Shown here: in pieces, positions 52,993 through 60,828 of the stretch
How the letters are laid out: the number at the start of each line of letters is the position of its first letter
How positions within the stretch are numbered: the stretch's first letter is position 1
Source: JAOPZW01 sp963803375
GTDB lineage: Bacteria > Actinomycetota > Thermoleophilia > Solirubrobacterales > Solirubrobacteraceae
Direction: 5' to 3'
NCBI GenBank assembly: GCA_963803375.1
Contig: CAWDMB010000010.1
Coordinates: 1-64,000 of the forward strand
DNA length: 64,000 nt
Position numbers and translations under genes: made by a program
Notes under the pieces: model-generated
The model's database searches: none
What the model saw: the letters and a program-made list of their open reading frames with translations, nothing else
Told to the model about the DNA's origin: nothing

Positions 52993-53466
52993 GCTAGGGG
53001 CCATCACCCCCAGCGCGCGAACCAGCCCGTCGCCGCCGGCGAGGGCGGCGACCGCGCCGGCGGCCAGGAACGGCGCGAACGGGAGCGTCGCCCGCCGGCC
53101 GGCGGCGAGCCCGCGGCGCGCGACGATCGCCGCCCCCGCGAGCGCACCCGCCACGAGCGCGACGAGCACCGCGGCCGCGACCGCCCACCCGAGGCACAGG
53201 CCCATGACCGCGGCGAGCTTCGCGTCGCCCATGCCGATCCCGCGCGGAGCGACCAGCGCCGCCGCGCCGAGGAAGCCGCCCGCGGCCGCGGACGCGACGA
53301 GCTGCTGGCCGACGAAGCCGCGGTCGAGCGCCAGCGCCGCGGCGACGGCGCCCACGGCGGCAGGCGCCGTGATCGCGTCGGGGACGACCCGGCGATCGAG
53401 GTCCGTGACCGTGGCGGCGACCAGGACGGCCACGAGGCTGAGGGCGAGGACGACGTCGAGGGACAT
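52990..53466 (-). CDS. Prepilin peptidase (A24 family), short form
   Basis: This 158-residue polytopic membrane aspartyl protease cleaves type IV prepilin leaders. The first catalytic Asp is in VTDLDRRVVPD and the second in GIGMGDAKL (GxGD motif). About six hydrophobic segments are visible. The N-terminal methylase domain of long PilD is absent, as in many actinobacteria. I prefer ATG 53466 (MSLDVVLALSLV) over GTG 53481. No pilin genes lie in this window, so substrates are elsewhere. Confidence 0.88.
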   Translation of the reverse strand: MSLDVVLALSLVAVLVAATVTDLDRRVVPDAITAPAAVGAVAAALALDRGFVGQQLVASAAAGGFLGAAALVAPRGIGMGDAKLAAVMGLCLGWAVAAAVLVALVAGALAGAAIVARRGLAAGRRATLPFAPFLAAGAVAALAGGDGLVRALGVMAPS

Positions 53467-53573
53467 GGGATGCCCGCGCACGCTACGCCCCGCCCGCGGT
53501 GCCGAGACCGGGACTGCCGGCCGCGTTCGCGAGCCGTGACGGAGCCGGCACGGAGAGCGGCGACAATGCAGCC

Positions 53574-53954
53574 ATGCGCGGGCGCCGCTTCTGGCTCTGG
53601 GCCGTTCTGCTCCTCCTCATCGCTTCGCTGGCGGCCGCCGTCGCTCCGCGCGAGGAGTCCGATCCGCGCCCCGATGTGGCGACCGCCGTGCCGGGCCCGC
53701 CGGCGCGCACCGTCACGGGCCGCATGCCCGCCAAGCGGGCGGTGACCGCCGCCGTCGGCGACGTCGTGCGCCTGCGCGTCTCGGTCACCGAGGCCGACGA
53801 GGTGCAGATCGAGCCGCTCGCCGTCGGAGCGCCGGCCGAGCCGGGCATCCCCGCCGAGCTCGAGTTCGTCGCCGGGACGCCCGGCCGCTTCGCGGTCGTC
53901 CTGCGCGACGGCGGCCGGCGCGTGGGCACGCTCGTCGTGCGCCGCGCCAGCTGA
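53574..53954 (+). CDS. Membrane-anchored cupredoxin-like protein
   Basis: This 126-residue protein has an N-terminal anchor (RFWLWAVLLLLIASLAAAVA), then a Pro-rich linker, then a small beta-sandwich: VGDVVRLRVSVTEADEVQIE, then ELEFVAGTPGRFAVVLRDGG and the last strand VGTLVVRR. The spacing matches cupredoxin_1-type domains, but the copper-binding His/Cys/Met are missing, so it probably does not bind copper in the type-1 manner. The ribosome site GGAGAGCGG precedes ATG 53574. The function is unknown. Confidence 0.7.
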   Translation: MRGRRFWLWAVLLLLIASLAAAVAPREESDPRPDVATAVPGPPARTVTGRMPAKRAVTAAVGDVVRLRVSVTEADEVQIEPLAVGAPAEPGIPAELEFVAGTPGRFAVVLRDGGRRVGTLVVRRAS

Positions 53955-53959
53955 GGCGC

Positions 53960-54172
53960 TCACGCCACCGCGTCGGGCGGCTCGTCCGGCGGGCCGTCGC
54001 CTCGCGCACGCTCGGCCTGCGCGTCGCGGCCGGGGATGAAGCGCCCGGTCCCACCGCACCACGGGCAGACCACCGTGCTGGCCGATCCGCCGCGCCGCGA
54101 GACGACCCGCCCCGTGCCCCGGCACGGCGCGCACGGGCGCTCTTCGGCGGGCGAGGGGCTCGCGTCGGTCAT
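53960..54172 (-). CDS. Small DnaJ-type zinc-finger protein
   Basis: This 70-residue protein has two CxxCxGxG repeats, CAPCRGTGRV and CPWCGGTGRF, spaced like one zinc centre of the DnaJ cysteine-rich domain. No J-domain or other domain is present, and the C-terminus is acidic and disordered. It may bind zinc and a protein partner. ATG 54172 lies nine bases after TACGCT (54182-54187). It shares a 46-base divergent promoter region with gluQ. Confidence 0.7.
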   Translation of the reverse strand: MTDASPSPAEERPCAPCRGTGRVVSRRGGSASTVVCPWCGGTGRFIPGRDAQAERARGDGPPDEPPDAVA

Positions 54173-54181
54173 CGGCGCGCC

Positions 54182-54205
54182 AGCGTAGACGACGACTGCT
54201 AGCGT
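54182..54205. promoter_or_regulatory. Divergent -10 boxes for the zinc-finger gene and gluQ
   Basis: TACGCT on the minus strand (54187-54182) lies nine bases before ATG 54172. TAGCGT on the plus strand (54200-54205) lies thirteen bases before GTG 54219. The two elements are back to back with a 12-base gap, so the polymerases probably compete. Confidence 0.4.
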
Positions 54206-54218
54206 CGGACGCCGCCCC

Positions 54219-55115
54219 GTGCGCTTCGACGGCCGCTTCGCCCCCAGCCCGACCGGCAGCCTTCACCTCGGCAACCTGCGCACGGCGCTGCTCGCGTGGC
54301 TCTTCGCCCGCTCGCGCGACGCCCGCTTCCGCGTGCGCGTGGAGGATCTCGACACGGGCCGCGTACGCGAGCGCTTCCACGACGAGCAGCTGCGCGACCT
54401 CGCCGCGCTCGGCCTCGACTGGGACGGCCCCGTCGTCCGCCAGTCCGAGCGCCTCGGGCTCTACGAGGCGGCCCTCGAGCGCCTGCGCGAGCAGGACCTC
54501 GTCTTTGCGTGCTGGTGCACGCGCGCCGAGATCCGCGAGGCGGCCTCCGCCCCGCACGGGCGCGCGCCCGAGAGCGCGTACCCCGGGACGTGCCGGCGCC
54601 TGGGCGCCGCGGCTCGCGCCGAGCGGGCCACGACCGGCCGGCCGCCCGCCCTGCGCGTCGACGCCGGCGCCGCGCGGATCGCCTTCGACGACGAGCTCGC
54701 CGGACGCCTCGAGGGCATCGTCGACGACTTCGTCGTGCGCCGCAACGACGGCGCCTTCGCCTACAACCTCGCCGTCGTCGTCGACGACGCCGACCAGGGC
54801 GTCGGCGAGGTCGTCCGCGGCGCGGACCTGCTCGAGAGCACGCCGCGTCAGCTCTGGCTCGGCGCGCGCCTCGGCCTCCCCGCCCCGCGCCACGCCCATG
54901 TTCCCCTCCTGCACGGGACCGACGGCGCGCGGCTGGCCAAGCGCCACGGCGCCGTGACGCTGGCGGAGCGGATCGCCCTCGGCGAGTCGCCCGACGACGT
55001 CCGCGCCGGGCTCGCGGCTTCCGCCGGGCTCTGCGCGCCGGACGAGCGGCCGTCGCCGGCCGCGCTCGTCGGGCGCTTCAGCCCGGCGCTCCTGCGGGAA
55101 GAGGCCGTGGCATGA
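54219..55115 (+). CDS. gluQ: Glutamyl-Q tRNA(Asp) synthetase
   Basis: This 298-residue truncated glutamyl-tRNA synthetase paralogue attaches glutamate to queuosine in tRNA-Asp. It has the catalytic fold only: FAPSPTGSLHLGN (HIGH-like), RVEDLDTGR, a zinc site CWC with a late Cys in YPGTC, and LAKRHGAVTL in place of KMSKS. The anticodon-binding domain is absent, as expected. The gene overlaps the next small membrane protein by ATGA. Confidence 0.93.
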   Translation: MRFDGRFAPSPTGSLHLGNLRTALLAWLFARSRDARFRVRVEDLDTGRVRERFHDEQLRDLAALGLDWDGPVVRQSERLGLYEAALERLREQDLVFACWCTRAEIREAASAPHGRAPESAYPGTCRRLGAAARAERATTGRPPALRVDAGAARIAFDDELAGRLEGIVDDFVVRRNDGAFAYNLAVVVDDADQGVGEVVRGADLLESTPRQLWLGARLGLPAPRHAHVPLLHGTDGARLAKRHGAVTLAERIALGESPDDVRAGLAASAGLCAPDERPSPAALVGRFSPALLREEAVA

Positions 55116-55444
55116 GGGGCATGAGCTGGGTCCGGATCTGGCTGCCGGTGGCGATCATCGTGGCCGGGCTCGTCGCGATCGTCGTCAGCGGCTTCAGCGA
55201 GACGGGCCTGGAGGGCGGCTTCGCCCTCGTCGGCGCGGGGCTGGCGGTCTGGCTGCTCAACTTCTTCTTCCGTTTGGGCGTGTCGGGCGATCGCGAGCGC
55301 GACGCCGAGGACCGCGCGCGGCGCTTCTACGACGAGCACGGCTTCTGGCCCGACGAGCGCTCGCCCGAGCCCGCGCCGGACCCGCACCACCGCGGGCACA
55401 AGCCTCGCCTAGGGTCCGCGCATGGACGACGCCGCCGTCGCTGA
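55112..55444 (+). CDS. Small membrane protein, conserved hypothetical
   Basis: This 110-residue protein has two transmembrane helices (IWLPVAIIVAGLVAIVVSG and FALVGAGLAVWLLNFFFRL) and a charged cytoplasmic tail with RDAEDRARRFYDEHGFWPDE, which looks like a conserved functional segment. I do not recognise the family. Its ATG overlaps the gluQ stop (ATGA), and its last 23 bases overlap the rnd start in another frame. Confidence 0.7.
   Translation: MRGMSWVRIWLPVAIIVAGLVAIVVSGFSETGLEGGFALVGAGLAVWLLNFFFRLGVSGDRERDAEDRARRFYDEHGFWPDERSPEPAPDPHHRGHKPRLGSAHGRRRRR
55410..55415 (+). promoter_or_regulatory. -10 box (TAGGGT) of rnd
   Basis: TAGGGT is followed by six bases and ATG 55422, so rnd probably has its own leaderless transcript starting inside the upstream gene. 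Confidence 0.5.
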
Positions 55445-56591
55445 GCTCGCCGAGGCGGCCCGGGCGACGGGGCGCCTGGGGATCGACACCGAGTTCATGG
55501 GCGAGGGGCGCTACCGGGCGCTGCTCTGCCTCGTCCAGGTCGCGGTCGAGACCGCAGGCGACGGCGTCCGCGTCGACGTGCTCGACCCGCTCGAGCACCG
55601 CTTCGATCCCGCGCCGCTGGCCGCGGTGCTCGCGGACCCCGCGGTCGAGATCGTCCTCCACGCCGGCCGCCAGGACGTCGCGCTGCTGCGCCGGGAATGG
55701 CGGACGGAGGTCCGCGCGATCTTCGACACGCAGGTCGCCGCGGGCTTCGCCGGCCTGCGTGCGCAGCTCGGCTACGAGGCGCTGTTGGGCGAGATCGCCG
55801 GCGTGCGGCTGCGCAAGTCCGCGAGCTTCACGCGCTGGGACGACCGCCCGCTCAACCGCGAGCAGCTCGTCTACGCGCGCGAGGACGTGCTGCACCTGCT
55901 CGAGCTCGCCGACGGGCTCCAGGAGCGCCTGCGCGAGCGCGGTCGCCTCGGCTGGGCGCGCGAGGAGTGCCGCGCGCTCGAGCAGGCCAGCGACGAGCGC
56001 GAGCCCGACGCGCTGTTCGAGCGGCTGCCCCGCGTCAACTCGCTCGACCCGGCGCAGCGAGCGGTCGCGCACGAGCTCGTGACCTGGCGCGAGGCCACGG
56101 CGCGCGAGGCCGATCGCCCGGCGCCCTCGGTGCTCCCCGACGCGGTGCTCGTGGAGATCGCCAAGCGCCGGCCGTCGTCGGTCGAGCGCCTCGGGCGGAT
56201 CCGCGGGCTGCACGAGGGCGCGCTGCGCCGCCGGGGGCGCGCGATCATCGAAGCGGTCGCGCGCGGGCGCGAGCGGGAGCCGATCCCGGTCGCGAGCGAG
56301 CGCCCGGCCCATCCCGACGCCGCCGACGCGCCGCTCGTGGCCCTCGGCGAGGCGCTCGTCCGGGCCCGTGCCGCCGAGGCGGGCCTCGCCTACGAGCTCA
56401 TGGCCGCCCGCGCCGACCTGCAGCGGATCGTCACCGCGGTCCGCCTCGACGGCGCCGAGCCCGCCGTGCGGACGCTCGAGGGCTGGCGGCGCGAGGTCGT
56501 CGGCGAGGAGCTGCTCGAGCTCCTGCGCGGCCGGCGTGCCCTGCGCGTCGGCGCCGAGCGCACGATCGAGGTGCTGCGCCAGGGCCGATGA
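55422..56591 (+). CDS. rnd: Ribonuclease D
   Basis: This is a 389-residue 3'-5' exoribonuclease for tRNA and structured RNA processing. The DEDD exonuclease motifs are GIDTEFMGEGRYRALLCLVQ (Exo I, Asp-Glu), LHAGRQDVALLRR (Exo II) and YAREDVLHLLELAD (Exo III, Tyr and Asp). An HRDC domain follows (about 205-290), with a C-terminal helical part. The length is normal. Confidence 0.93.
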   Translation: MDDAAVAELAEAARATGRLGIDTEFMGEGRYRALLCLVQVAVETAGDGVRVDVLDPLEHRFDPAPLAAVLADPAVEIVLHAGRQDVALLRREWRTEVRAIFDTQVAAGFAGLRAQLGYEALLGEIAGVRLRKSASFTRWDDRPLNREQLVYAREDVLHLLELADGLQERLRERGRLGWAREECRALEQASDEREPDALFERLPRVNSLDPAQRAVAHELVTWREATAREADRPAPSVLPDAVLVEIAKRRPSSVERLGRIRGLHEGALRRRGRAIIEAVARGREREPIPVASERPAHPDAADAPLVALGEALVRARAAEAGLAYELMAARADLQRIVTAVRLDGAEPAVRTLEGWRREVVGEELLELLRGRRALRVGAERTIEVLRQGR

Positions 56592-56668
56592 CCGACGCGG
56601 CGCGCTCGCGCCGCGCGGCGGTCGGAGGCGCGCCCGACGAAGCGGGGCGGGCGCCGGCGCTCACCCTC

Positions 56669-56674
56669 TACCCT
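56669..56674 (+). promoter_or_regulatory. -10 box (TACCCT) of the 56.7-kb lipoprotein
   Basis: TACCCT is followed by six bases and ATG 56681; this spacing singles out ATG 56681 over the upstream ATG at 56588. Confidence 0.5.
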
Positions 56675-56680
56675 CGCAGG

Positions 56681-57538
56681 ATGCGCCCGCGCCGCACGTC
56701 CGTCGCCCTGCTGAGCGCCGCGGCCCTCGTCGTCGGCGGCTGCGGAGGCGACGGGGAGGGCGACACGACGAGCGCCACGCCGGTGGCCGCGACCGGCGGC
56801 TCGGTGCAGCCGATCGTCCGCGCGGCCACCCGGACCGCGGCCAAGCGCAGCGCGCACGTCACGCTGCGCGGCGTGATCGAGGCGGCGGGCCGGCGCGTCC
56901 CGTTCGACGCGGGCGGCGTCTTCGACCTCAGGACCGCCGGGGGACGCTTCACGGCGACGACGCGGGTGGCGGGCCAGGCCATCCGGATCGAGGCGATCAT
57001 CGACGGCCCGGACCTCTACCTGCGCTCCGACGCGCTCGCGGGGCGCGTCGCCGGCGGCAAGTCCTGGGTCAAGATCGACCTCGTGCAGGCCGGCCGGTCC
57101 TCGGGCCTGGACGCATCGTCGCTGCGGTCGCTCGGCACGGGCGACCCGACGCAGCTGCTCGAGTGCCTCAAGCGCGCGGGTGACGTGCGCAAGCTCGGGC
57201 GCGCCACGATCGGCGGCACCCCCACCACCCACTACGCCGGCACCGTGCAGCTCGCCCGGGCCGCCGCCCCGGGCGACGACCACGGCGCGCGCGCGCTGCG
57301 CCGGCTCAGGCAGCTCACGGGCCTGGACGGCGCGCGCGTCGAGGCCTGGATCGGCGACGACGGCCTCGTGCGCCGCGCGCGCATCGCGGCCGATGCCCGC
57401 TCGCGACGCGCCGGCAGCGCCCGTCTCGACGTGACGGGCGACTTCACGCGCTTCGGCGTGCGCGTCGATGCGCCCGTCCCCCCGGCCGGCGAGGTCTTCG
57501 ACGCCTCGAAGCTCGCCGGCGCGCTCGGCGGCGGCTGA
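56681..57538 (+). CDS. LppX/LprG-like lipoprotein
   Basis: This is a 285-residue lipoprotein with a twin-arginine-rich N-terminus, hydrophobic core and lipobox VVGGC (Cys22). The mature part is a beta-rich fold resembling the LppX/LprAFG (DUF-type) lipid-carrying lipoproteins: KRSAHVTLRGVIEAAGRRVP, FDLRTAGGRFTATTRVAG, IDGPDLYLRSDAL and GKSWVKIDL. It may shuttle a lipid or sense the envelope. An alternative start at 56588 overlaps the rnd stop (ATGA) but would bury the signal peptide, so I reject it. Confidence 0.8.
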   Translation: MRPRRTSVALLSAAALVVGGCGGDGEGDTTSATPVAATGGSVQPIVRAATRTAAKRSAHVTLRGVIEAAGRRVPFDAGGVFDLRTAGGRFTATTRVAGQAIRIEAIIDGPDLYLRSDALAGRVAGGKSWVKIDLVQAGRSSGLDASSLRSLGTGDPTQLLECLKRAGDVRKLGRATIGGTPTTHYAGTVQLARAAAPGDDHGARALRRLRQLTGLDGARVEAWIGDDGLVRRARIAADARSRRAGSARLDVTGDFTRFGVRVDAPVPPAGEVFDASKLAGALGGG

Positions 57539-57605
57539 GGGCGCCCACTCCTCGGACCGCTCGCGCCCGCGCGCGTGGTGAGCTCGCGGATCGCGCTCTG
57601 CTTCG

Positions 57606-57911
57606 CTAGCTCAGCGCGTCCTCGGCGCTCCGGCGCGCCTTGCGCGAGCCGTGCGTGACGCGCTTGGGCAGCGGCACGGGCGAGAGCCGGTCGACGGCGC
57701 CGCCGACGAACGCTCGCGGCTCGGCCTTGCGGATCAGGTCGGCGAGCTCGCCGCGCTCGTCGGCTTCGAGCCGGTGGTCGTGGACGCCACGGGCGAGGAG
57801 CTCGCGCATCCGCCGGCGGTCGGCGGCGTCGAGCCGCGCGACGTGGCGGCGCGCCATGAGCAGGATCTGCGCGACGGCGAGGAGCTTGAGCAGGGGCAGG
57901 CGCTTGAGCAT
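57606..57911 (-). CDS. Conserved hypothetical protein, small and basic
   Basis: This 101-residue protein begins with an amphipathic/hydrophobic helix (LKRLPLLKLLAVAQILLMAR), followed by RHVARLDAADRRRMRELLAR and a second helical segment, with a basic tail. I do not recognise it. It could be a peripheral membrane or regulatory protein. ATG 57911 lies eight bases after TACGAT, and a metal-operator-like palindrome overlaps the promoter. Confidence 0.65.
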   Translation of the reverse strand: MLKRLPLLKLLAVAQILLMARRHVARLDAADRRRMRELLARGVHDHRLEADERGELADLIRKAEPRAFVGGAVDRLSPVPLPKRVTHGSRKARRSAEDALS

Positions 57912-57919
57912 GTGCGCCC

Positions 57920-57938
57920 ATCGTACCCCTTGGGGGTA
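57920..57938 (-). promoter_or_regulatory. -10 box (TACGAT) with an overlapping CsoR-like palindrome
   Basis: TACGAT (57925-57920, minus) lies eight bases before the ATG. The adjacent palindrome TACCCCTTGGGGGTA (57924-57938) resembles CsoR-type operators (TACCCC and GGGGTA half-sites). Binding would cover the promoter upstream of the -10. No csoR gene lies in the window; metal-efflux genes are 140 bases away. Confidence 0.4.
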
Positions 57939-58077
57939 TGAACTGCGCTGGAGGACGTGGAGTGGGCGCCCGCCGGCTCGCGGCCGCGCCCCCCGGCGTT
58001 AGCCGCGGCGGCCGTAGGCGAGGCGGGTCAGGGCGTTGAGCGACGTCGGTGCTTCGGGTCAGTTCTCGCTGTCGCGG

Positions 58078-58770
58078 TCAGCGGTGATGGCCGTCGCCCC
58101 GCACGGTGTTCCAGCTCTGCCAGGTGATCTGCAGGATCAGCGCGGTGATGACAAGCCCGATGATCGGGTCGGCGATCGGTGCGCCGAACGCGACGGCGAT
58201 GGCGCTGAGGATGACGCCGGCGCTGACGATCGCGTCGCTGCGAGCGTGGTTGCCGTCGGCGATCAGCGCGGCGCTGTCGAGGCGCCGGCCGCCGCCGAGC
58301 CTGACGCGGGCGGCGACGGCGTTGCCGATCACGCCGATCGCGCCGGCGAGGGTGAGGGCGAGGAGGTGTTCGGGTGCGAGTGGGTGGATCATGCGTTCGA
58401 TCGCGAAGATGCCGGCCGTGATCGCGCTGGCCAGGATCGTGAGCACGACCGCGATGCCGGCGCCGCGCTCGGCGCGTTCGGATCGGAGCAGGAATGCGGT
58501 GGCGAGCGGGATCGCGGTGAGGGCATCGCCGGCGTTGTGGATCAGGTCGGCGAGCAGCGCAATGCTGTTCGTGGCCACGTAGATCGCGGCCTGCGCGATC
58601 GCGGTAACAGCGAGCAGGGCAAGCGAGACGCCGACGACGCGCAGGCCCTCGCGCGAGCGCTTGATCGAAGGGTCGACGAGCCCGTGGCCGTGGCCATGGC
58701 GATTGTGGCTGTGGGCATCGTGCGCGCGGTAGTCGTGGGCCGAGGGCGCCGGCTGGGCGGGTCGGGTCAT
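58078..58770 (-). CDS. Cation diffusion facilitator (CDF) transporter
   Basis: This is a 230-residue metal/proton antiporter. The N-terminus is His-rich (HDAHSHNRHGHGHG). Helix 2 has ALLADLIHNAGDALTAIP and helix 5 has DGNHARSDAIVSAG, which supply the His/Asp transport site (Zn or Co). Six helices fit the CDF fold. The cytoplasmic C-terminal domain is missing, so this is a short form. It is translationally coupled to the upstream ArsR gene (ATGA). Confidence 0.9.
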   Translation of the reverse strand: MTRPAQPAPSAHDYRAHDAHSHNRHGHGHGLVDPSIKRSREGLRVVGVSLALLAVTAIAQAAIYVATNSIALLADLIHNAGDALTAIPLATAFLLRSERAERGAGIAVVLTILASAITAGIFAIERMIHPLAPEHLLALTLAGAIGVIGNAVAARVRLGGGRRLDSAALIADGNHARSDAIVSAGVILSAIAVAFGAPIADPIIGLVITALILQITWQSWNTVRGDGHHR

Positions 58771-59138
58771 GCGCCGATCTGAGTCCCGTCGCGCTGCCGG
58801 GTGCGCCCGGCCAGTCCGAGCTGGACGTGCTCGACGTGCGAGATCGCCTCATCGAGGAGATGCGCGACGTGGTCGTCGTACAGGTCGTAGACCACGCGGC
58901 GGCCCTCGCGGCGACCGACGACGAATCCGAGGTGGCGAAGTAGCCGCAGCTGGTGCGAGACCGCGGAGGGTCCCATCTCGACGGACTCGGCGAGCTCGTT
59001 GACGCTCGAGGCGCCCGCGCGCAGCTGCCCGAGGATGCGCACCCGGCTCGGTGTCGCGAGCGCCTGCATCGTGTCAGCGACCACGCCGGCGAAGTCGACG
59101 TCGAGTTGATCGGCGTTGCGCAGCCGTCCGTGCGCCAT
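58767..59138 (-). CDS. ArsR/SmtB-family metal-sensing repressor
   Basis: This is a 123-residue winged-helix repressor. The recognition helix is in VNELAESVEMGPSAVSHQLR. The alpha-5 metal site DxHx10HxxH is complete (Asp88, His90, His101, His104), matching SmtB/CzrA-type zinc sensors. It should derepress the downstream CDF exporter on zinc excess. The promoter TATAGT lies eight bases upstream of the ATG, with TGAATACCTGAAC-like half sites further upstream. Confidence 0.92.
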   Translation of the reverse strand: MAHGRLRNADQLDVDFAGVVADTMQALATPSRVRILGQLRAGASSVNELAESVEMGPSAVSHQLRLLRHLGFVVGRREGRRVVYDLYDDHVAHLLDEAISHVEHVQLGLAGRTRQRDGTQIGA

Positions 59139-59146
59139 CGTCCCGG

Positions 59147-59152
59147 ACTATA
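59147..59152 (-). promoter_or_regulatory. -10 box (TATAGT) of the ArsR-CDF operon
   Basis: TATAGT on the minus strand lies eight bases before ATG 59138. TGAAT and TGAAC elements (on the minus strand just upstream) look like ArsR-family half-sites and would overlap the promoter. Confidence 0.5.
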
Positions 59153-59173
59153 GCTGCACGACCGTTCAGGTAT

Positions 59174-59842
59174 TCAGTTACAGCAGCTGTCCCGGCCGCG
59201 CCAGCCGTCGCGGCCTTCCTTCAGCGCGATCCCCGCGATCACGAGCGCGGCGATCGGGTCCAGGGACGACAGCCCGATTCCGGCGCCCGCGACCGCCACG
59301 AGCGCGGTCGCGGCCTGGACTGCACACATGATGTTCTGGACGCCCTCGCCGGCGGTGGCGCCGGACTCCAGCCGCCTGCCGAGCCTGAGCTTGGCCCAGC
59401 CGAGCAGCGGCATCACCACGATCGCGCTGGTCGTCAGCGCGACGGCGAGCACGGTGGTGTCGGTGTCGCCGCCGTTGATCAGCTTTCGGATCGCTTCGAC
59501 GACGAAGTAGGGGGCGAGCAGGAAGAAGCTTGCTGCCACCCATTGCTGGGCGCGCGCCTCGCTTGTTTCAGAGAGCGCGCGGTGGCCGGTGAAGCGCCAG
59601 ACGACGATGAGCGAGGCGAGCGCCTCGACGAACGAGCTCGCCGCCCAGGTGACGACGCCGAGGCTGTGCGCCTGAACGCCGGCGAGCACACCGACGAACC
59701 CTTCGACGCTCATCCAGGCCAGGCTCGCCCACGCGAGCAGCTTGGCCTGGCGGGCGGCGCGCAGCCACGCCGCGCTGCGCGCGGCCGGCGGGCTGTCGGG
59801 CGCCGGCGCCTGCTGGACGACCGGCAGCTCGAAGGTGCTCAT
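59174..59842 (-). CDS. Second cation transporter, CDF-related
   Basis: This is a 222-residue six-helix membrane protein related to the CDF/TMEM163-type efflux proteins. Helix segments include LLAWASLAWMSVEGFVGVLA, SSFVEALASLIVVWRF and LDPIAALVIAGIALKEG. The classical CDF HxxxD sites are replaced (SSFVEA and GVQNIMCAVQ), so the metal or mechanism may differ. The C-terminus ends with a Cys pair (RDSCCN). ATG 59842 is coupled to the stop of a truncated ArsR. Confidence 0.8.
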   Translation of the reverse strand: MSTFELPVVQQAPAPDSPPAARSAAWLRAARQAKLLAWASLAWMSVEGFVGVLAGVQAHSLGVVTWAASSFVEALASLIVVWRFTGHRALSETSEARAQQWVAASFFLLAPYFVVEAIRKLINGGDTDTTVLAVALTTSAIVVMPLLGWAKLRLGRRLESGATAGEGVQNIMCAVQAATALVAVAGAGIGLSSLDPIAALVIAGIALKEGRDGWRGRDSCCN

Positions 59843-60033
59843 GCGACCGTCTCTGCGCCGGCGAGGACGGCGTCCAGGAGGGCGCGTCCGGTGTCGGTGA
59901 GACGGTAGCGGACGACCCTGCCGTCGCGGCGGCTCGCGGCCAGCCCGAGCGTGCGCAGCGTGCGCGCGCGGTGGGAGACGAGGTTGCCGGCGCGCTCGGT
60001 GACCCACGCGGGGTCGCAAACGTCGTCGGACAC
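59839..60033 (-). pseudogene. Truncated ArsR-family regulator (C-terminal part)
   Basis: Only 64 codons remain: VCDPAWVTERAGNLVSHRAR, then LGLAASRRDGRVVRYRLTDT. These correspond to the recognition helix and wing of a CmtR/CadC-type ArsR protein. The first 40 or so residues, including the start of the wHTH, are missing. The fragment begins at GTG 60033, only nine bases after the aroE stop, so the missing part was probably removed when the island joined the aroE end. Part of the metal site (Cys in VCD) survives. DNA binding is unlikely without helices 1-2. Confidence 0.7.
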
Positions 60034-60042
60034 CCACTCACC

Positions 60043-60828
60043 CTAACGCTCGTTGCAGCATGAACGCGCGGCGCGCGCCATGACCGCGGCCGGCGCCGGC
60101 CGGCCCGTCCAGCGCTCGAAGCTCAACGCGCCCTGGGCGACGAGCAGCTCGACCCCGTCGACGACGCGGCAGCCCGCCGCCCGCGCGGCGGTCGCGAGCG
60201 CGGTGCCGCCGGCGCGATAGGGGAAGTCGACCACGCACGCGAACCCGGCGAGGTCGCCCGCGGCGAGGGGCAGCCTGTCGCTCGGGCGCAAGCCGAGCGG
60301 CGTGCAGTTGACGAGCACCGCGGCCGGCGCCGGCGCGTCGGCGACGGTCGCGCCGAGGTCGCGCGCCACCGCCTCGGCCCGCGCCCGCGTGCGGTTGAAG
60401 ACCGCGACGGTGGCGCCTGCGTCGCGGAGAGCGTAGGCCGCGGCGCGCGCCGATCCCCCAGCGCCGAGGACGAGCGCCGACCGCGGCGGCGGTTCGCCGA
60501 GCGCGCGTCGCAGGGCCGGCGCGTCGGTGTTGTCGGCCTCGATCGCCCGACCCGAGAACGTGAGCGTGTTCGCGGCGCCGATCGCGCGCGCGGCCGGCGA
60601 GGCGCGGGTGGCGAGCTCGAGCGCGGCGGCCTTGTGCGGGATCGTCACGTTCGCTCCCCGGAACCCGAGGGCCGGCAGCGCGCGGACGGTCTCGGCGAAC
60701 GCCTCGGGCGGCACGGGCAGGAGCTGGTAGCGCCAGCCGTCGAGGCCGGCCGTCCGCAGCGCGGCGTTCTGCATCGCCGGGGAGCGGCTGTGGGCGACGG
60801 GCCAGCCGAGAACCCCGAGCCGCGTCAA
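60043..60828 (-). CDS. aroE: Shikimate dehydrogenase
   Basis: This 261-residue NADP-dependent enzyme reduces 3-dehydroshikimate. The substrate motif is GWPVAHSRSPAMQNAA, the catalytic lysine lies in NVTIPHKAAAL, GAANTL and DNTDAP are kept, and the cofactor loop is LVLGAGGSARAAAYAL with NRTRAR. The start is TTG 60828, sharing TTGA with the preceding stop. The metal island follows immediately downstream. Confidence 0.94.
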   Translation of the reverse strand: MTRLGVLGWPVAHSRSPAMQNAALRTAGLDGWRYQLLPVPPEAFAETVRALPALGFRGANVTIPHKAAALELATRASPAARAIGAANTLTFSGRAIEADNTDAPALRRALGEPPPRSALVLGAGGSARAAAYALRDAGATVAVFNRTRARAEAVARDLGATVADAPAPAAVLVNCTPLGLRPSDRLPLAAGDLAGFACVVDFPYRAGGTALATAARAAGCRVVDGVELLVAQGALSFERWTGRPAPAAVMARAARSCCNER

